5,641 bases of DNA, taken from positions 1 to 5,641 of the forward strand of contig JAUXFB010000110.1 in NCBI GenBank assembly GCA_030620255.1, read 5' to 3'. The position numbers and the translations under genes are program-made. The notes beneath the pieces are model-generated. The model made no database searches, was not told the DNA's origin, and was given only the letters and a program-made list of their open reading frames with translations. Shown here in pieces: positions 5,356-5,641 of this stretch; within the stretch, counting starts at the first letter, position 1; every line of letters starts with the position of its first letter. This DNA comes from Candidatus Aminicenantota bacterium (GTDB lineage Bacteria > Acidobacteriota > Aminicenantia > UBA2199).

Positions 5356-5641
5356 TCACTTAAAAACATCCAATTTAAGCTTGTTAATGAATTTGTCAGT
5401 CAAAGTAGTACCAAAGAAAAAGACCATACCGTCAGCACCTTCTTCTCTTGCTAATTTTACTTCCTGAACCACACCTTCGGGAGTGTTTATGTTATGTGAT
5501 GAACGTATTCCAATACCTGAATAAACAAGGCATTTCCCGCTTGCTATTATTACGGCTTTTTTAACAGATTTTCTGAACATACCAAGATTATTAGTGTATT
5601 GCATAGGGCAGATAATATCAACAAGTCCTTCTTTTGCCCAA
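5356..5641 (-). CDS. Probable GHL10/YngK-type glycosyl hydrolase, C-terminal fragment
   Basis: The frame enters from the right edge and runs 94 full codons to a TGA at 5356-5358; the start and most of the protein are outside. The visible residues begin WAKEGLVDIICPMQY, which matches the stretch in family-10-like glycosyl hydrolases (PF02638-type) where a barrel strand ends in a PMxY-like motif. Later HNINTPEGVVQEVKLAREE and GADGMVFFF resemble the final helix and strand of the same TIM barrel. These enzymes are usually secreted and are thought to act on cell-wall or other polysaccharides. The catalytic acids and any signal peptide cannot be checked here. An ATG at 5604 is internal, not a true start, because the family-like sequence continues upstream of it. 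The assignment rests on pattern memory of a short fragment, so another TIM-barrel family is possible. Confidence 0.62.
   Translation of the reverse strand, partial: WAKEGLVDIICPMQYTNNLGMFRKSVKKAVIIASGKCLVYSGIGIRSSHNINTPEGVVQEVKLAREEGADGMVFFFGTTLTDKFINKLKLDVFK

Noticed and set aside
1..5641. CRISPR array, tRNA, rRNA, transposase or integrase
   Set aside because: No regularly spaced repeats, cloverleaf-like sequence, ribosomal RNA motif or mobile-element protein signature was seen on either strand.

Overview
The window is AT-rich bacterial DNA, and every gene I can support lies on the minus strand. Some genes have strong Shine-Dalgarno sequences. An ECF-type sigma factor and a lipoprotein signal with a lipobox indicate a bacterium, most likely diderm. 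The phylum cannot be fixed from this sequence. Low G+C together with a universal-stress-fused amino acid permease and a GHL10-type glycosidase fits several environmental lineages (planctomycete, Nitrospirota or Desulfobacterota-like), but this is only an impression.

Reading in the direction of transcription, from the right edge to the left: (1) the last 94 codons of a probable GHL10/YngK-type glycosyl hydrolase enter from the right edge and stop at 5356. (2) A 387-base intergenic region (4969-5355) follows. It holds a compact G+C-rich element with stacked hairpins (5191-5294), a smaller hairpin (5144-5173), two good sigma-70-type promoters facing left, and a possible 14-codon ORF. (3) A 97-residue YXWGXW-repeat lipoprotein comes next (4675-4968), with four WxxGxW motifs at an exact 14-residue period. 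(4) After 33 bases comes a 791-residue APC-superfamily permease fused to two universal stress protein domains (2266-4641). (5) A 76-base spacer carries an inverted repeat that overlaps a TATAAT box, and then an ECF sigma factor follows (1641-2189). (6) A 97-base AT-rich spacer holds a near-consensus promoter, and then a 7-TM plus tandem-GAF sensor protein begins (1542 down to the left edge), whose output domain lies outside the window.

The lipoprotein and permease probably share a transcript. The sigma factor and the GAF sensor may be co-transcribed with them, but each also has its own promoter-like sequence. The set looks like an envelope/stress cluster: a surface lipoprotein, an amine or amino acid transporter with nucleotide-binding stress domains, an alternative sigma factor, and a membrane sensor. 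No anti-sigma gene lies next to the sigma factor inside the window, so the neighbouring 7-TM GAF protein is the obvious candidate partner. That link is inference. The least explained parts are the structured G+C-rich element and the inverted repeat in front of the sigma gene.
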